Assembly: GCA_946622835.1 (NCBI GenBank)
Contig: CAMOQI010000057.1
Span: 1-6,464, forward strand
Origin: an uncultured Candidatus Melainabacteria bacterium
GTDB taxonomy: Bacteria > Cyanobacteriota > Vampirovibrionia > Gastranaerophilales > Gastranaerophilaceae
Direction: 5' to 3'
Length of the DNA stretch: 6,464 nucleotides
The notes under the pieces are model-generated. The model had not been told where the DNA came from and did not search any database. It saw only the letters and a list, made by a program, of their open reading frames with translations. Below are positions 4,885 to 6,464 of this stretch, piece by piece (within the stretch, counting starts at the first letter, position 1; each line of letters opens with the position of its first letter). A program made the position numbers and the translations under genes.

Positions 4885-5030
4885 GTCGTTCGCCATCGAC
4901 GTGTCTTCGCTGTTTGCTTTTAGCGGCAAAAGCCGCAAGCAAACAGGCTTCGCACTTGGCTCACTCCCGCTCGAACCAAGGCAAGGCTTTGCCTTGCAGG
5001 TTCTCATCCTTTCGGTCGCAATTAATGAAC
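4885..5030. other. GC-rich hairpin island B
   Basis: A second GC-rich island in the same relative place as island A. A strong nested hairpin has outer arms CTGTTTGCTT/AAGCAAACAG (4910-4919 and 4937-4946), a TTA bulge, and inner GCGGC/GCCGC closing an AAAA loop (4923-4936). A second hairpin is GCAAGGC-TTT-GCCTTGC (4981-4997). Open frames crossing it continue antisense through the tRNA gene and look spurious. I see no gene here; a structured RNA or decayed insertion is possible. Confidence 0.5.
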
Positions 5031-5059
5031 AAAAAAATAACCACACAAGGCGGTTATTT
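5031..5059 (-). terminator. Rho-independent terminator for tRNA-Gln
   Basis: On the minus strand AAATAACC (5059-5052) pairs with GGTTATTT (5042-5035) around a 9-nt loop, followed by a T run down to 5031. It lies 17 bp beyond the tRNA 3' end. The plus strand also has a T-rich tail after the stem, so it could work in both directions. Confidence 0.72.
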
Positions 5060-5075
5060 CTTTGTTATTTTTTAT

Positions 5076-5148
5076 CTGGGGCGGAAGGATTCGAACCTCC
5101 GAGATGGCTGGACCAAAACCAGCTGCCTTACCACTTGGCGACGCCCCA
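5076..5148 (-). tRNA. tRNA-Gln (anticodon UUG)
   Basis: The 73-nt minus-strand gene folds as a full cloverleaf. The acceptor stem is TGGGGCG (5148-5142) with CGCCCCA (5083-5077). The D arm contains GCCAAGTGGTAAGGC. The anticodon stem GCTGG/CCAGC closes the loop TTTTGGT, giving anticodon TTG, and the T arm carries GGTTCGAATCC. The discriminator base is G (5076), as expected for tRNA-Gln. CCA is not encoded: the next bases on the minus strand are AGATAA, so the tail must be added by a nucleotidyltransferase. The gene has its own promoter and terminator and so appears monocistronic. Its 3' 14-16 nt are copied in the two 83-bp repeats to its left. Confidence 0.96.
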
Positions 5149-5167
5149 TTATCAGGCTTCGTCTCTA

Positions 5168-5195
5168 ATTCTATTACATAAAATTTTATTGTCAA
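5168..5195 (-). promoter_or_regulatory. Strong promoter of tRNA-Gln
   Basis: On the minus strand a consensus TTGACA (5195-5190), a 16-bp spacer and TAGAAT (5173-5168) lie just upstream. Transcription would start near 5161, some 13 bases before the mature tRNA 5' end. This is the best promoter match in the window and fits a stable-RNA gene. Confidence 0.72.
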
Positions 5196-5284
5196 GGATT
5201 TGTCTATTTGATATTCATACTACGTATACCCTATTTTTTCTTTACATTGTTTTCATTTTCGTTTTTTTATGTTATCCTGTTCCT

Positions 5285-5950
5285 ATGAATAACACGATTA
5301 AAATAATTATTTTCTCAGCCCTGTTTTTAGGTGCTATTTTATTGACAATATTCGGATTGTCTAAAATTAAAGTGGATGATTTTCACAAAGCTGCAGTTAT
5401 CTTTATCGTAGATGCTTCCGCTTCTAATCAAAAAGATCTTCCTGCTCAAAAAGCTCTGATTAGGCAATTATGCTCTATGCTTGATCCTGAAGATCATATT
5501 AAAATTCTTAGAGTCTCTCAAGAATCATATCTTATTTACGAAGGTTCACCGCAATCCAGTGCCGAAGTTCGTAAATCCATGGAAAAGTTTACTCAGTTTG
5601 ATGCCAAAGAATACGGTACTGCATACGGACTCGCCCTTAAAAAAGCTTTTAATCACGTATTGAATATGCATCAAGATGGTTATATCCCTGCGGTCGTCGT
5701 TATTGGAGATTTGGAAAACGAAGGTGCTGTCGATAAGCAAATTAACTGGGATACTCTGCCCAGTGATGTTACAGATGTTCAAAATAAAGTCGATAATCTG
5801 ACTATGATGTTTTTGTTTGCTTCCCCTGAAAAACTTGATGTAGTTAAAGAAAAATTATCTCCGGTCTTGGGTGAATCTCACTTGATTATCGGAAATGATG
5901 TTACTTCCAATAAATCTTTTAGAAATTTCTTAAGTGCAATCGGCAGGTAA
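5285..5950 (+). CDS. Membrane-anchored von Willebrand factor A (vWA) domain protein
   Basis: A 221-aa protein from the ATG at 5285. A longer open frame back to 4877 exists but would run antisense through the tRNA gene, so it is rejected. One hydrophobic segment (about residues 5-25, IKIIIFSALFLGAILL) is a signal anchor. The vWA domain follows: strand AAVIFIVDASAS with MIDAS motif D43-x-S45-x-S47, T112 in EYGTAYGLALKKAF as the likely third MIDAS ligand, and D142 in VVVIGDLENEG where families usually have a 'TDG' aspartate. The MIDAS binds a divalent metal and partner proteins; many bacterial vWA proteins serve in envelope complexes with AAA+ or membrane partners. The domain is probably outside the cytoplasm. 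No ribosome site precedes the start; TTGTTT (5247-5252) and TGTTAT (5270-5275), 17 bp apart, would give a nearly leaderless mRNA. The next gene follows after 2 nt, so an operon is likely. Confidence 0.82.
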   Translation: MNNTIKIIIFSALFLGAILLTIFGLSKIKVDDFHKAAVIFIVDASASNQKDLPAQKALIRQLCSMLDPEDHIKILRVSQESYLIYEGSPQSSAEVRKSMEKFTQFDAKEYGTAYGLALKKAFNHVLNMHQDGYIPAVVVIGDLENEGAVDKQINWDTLPSDVTDVQNKVDNLTMMFLFASPEKLDVVKEKLSPVLGESHLIIGNDVTSNKSFRNFLSAIGR

Positions 5951-5952
5951 AA

Positions 5953-6464
5953 ATGCAAGTTGATAAGCTTCGTTCTGACTTATTATTTGGGGAAATTGAA
6001 AAACAACGCGTCACTATTATTAAAGAAATCGGATACAAAATACTTGCACTGAAAAATAATATTAAAACATTCAATGTTATTTCACTACTGTTAAATGTCG
6101 CAATACTTATATTGTCAGCGGCATGTGCGTTTGGGCTGTCTAATTATATGCTGGGGCTTTCTCCTGAAATTTCCGATAGTGAAATAAACCTTGTTACAAA
6201 TTTTTGGTTCTTTGGGGCTTGCGCATTTGTACTGTTTGCGATTGTTTCAGCTTTTAGAATTTCAGTGTCCTCTTTGTATATTTTTTATTCAAATCCCGCT
6301 AAAAAATTTGAAAAACAACCCCATTTTCAAAAATTTGTTGTTTTTAATACGTTGATTTGCTTAATTGCTGTCTATGTTATCAATCTTCTTTATTATAAAG
6401 AAATTTATGATATATTTATCGCAATATTTATTTCTTTTATATTTGCGGGAACACTTATTGCGTG
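5953..6464 (+). CDS. Multi-pass membrane protein, function unknown (partial, runs off window)
   Basis: The ATG at 5953 lies 2 nt after the vWA gene's stop, with AGG (5945-5947) overlapping that stop region as a ribosome site, which suggests translational coupling. The frame is open for 170 codons to the window edge. A charged N-terminal helix (MQVDKLRSDLLFGEIEKQRV, continuing TIIKEIG) of about 40 residues precedes hydrophobic segments near 41-63, 82-110, 128-147 and 151-170, the last cut by the edge. No signal peptide is seen. I do not recognise the family. The pairing with a membrane-anchored vWA protein suggests a joint envelope complex. An alternative is a signalling protein whose C-terminal catalytic domain lies beyond the window, since such N-terminal multi-helix regions often precede one. 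Confidence 0.78.
   Translation, partial: MQVDKLRSDLLFGEIEKQRVTIIKEIGYKILALKNNIKTFNVISLLLNVAILILSAACAFGLSNYMLGLSPEISDSEINLVTNFWFFGACAFVLFAIVSAFRISVSSLYIFYSNPAKKFEKQPHFQKFVVFNTLICLIAVYVINLLYYKEIYDIFIAIFISFIFAGTLIA

Noticed and set aside
4877..5284. N-terminal extension of the vWA protein, making a 357-residue frame
   Set aside because: The extension runs through GC-rich island B and antisense through the tRNA-Gln gene and its promoter. The signal anchor and vWA domain begin at the ATG at 5285.

Overview
The window is AT-rich bacterial DNA with Shine-Dalgarno led genes, many lysine/asparagine-rich uncharacterised proteins and a family of short GTAG-headed palindromes. The style of the proteins (for example an N-terminal 'SSFGN' segment and 'NSxERK' membrane repeats) and the cyanobacteria-like GTAGGTTGGG palindromes suggest a gut Gastranaerophilales/Melainabacteria-type organism. 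This is an inference from pattern memory, not a database result.

Left part (1-2349): the 5' end of a TolC-like outer-membrane efflux gene runs leftward off the window. A short divergent promoter region separates it from a rightward pair: a 34-codon ORF with a good ribosome site, whose end overlaps the start of a 450-aa multi-pass membrane protein of unknown function that lacks its own ribosome site. A 177-aa exported protein of unknown function follows.

Middle part (2350-5030): an accessory zone built from REP-type elements. Four forward copies (GTAG head plus GTTGGG/CCCAAC stem) and two inverted copies are present, plus one possible degenerate copy. One pair encloses the C-terminal remnant of a REP-associated tyrosine transposase (RAYT), giving the classical REP-rayt-inverted REP layout in decayed form. 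A second pair encloses a structured, apparently non-coding segment. Lying among the REPs are a 95-aa hypothetical gene (minus), a YD-repeat-like ORF whose N-terminus is translated REP sequence, and a 203-aa hypothetical gene (minus). Two REPs are embedded in an 83-bp direct repeat that also carries a 14-16 nt copy of the 3' end of the nearby tRNA-Gln, each followed by a GC-rich hairpin island.

Right part (5031-6464): tRNA-Gln(UUG) on the minus strand has a strong promoter upstream and a hairpin/T-tract terminator downstream. Reading away from it is a likely two-gene operon: a membrane-anchored von Willebrand A domain protein with a recognisable MIDAS motif, then, 2 nt later, a multi-pass membrane protein that runs off the window.
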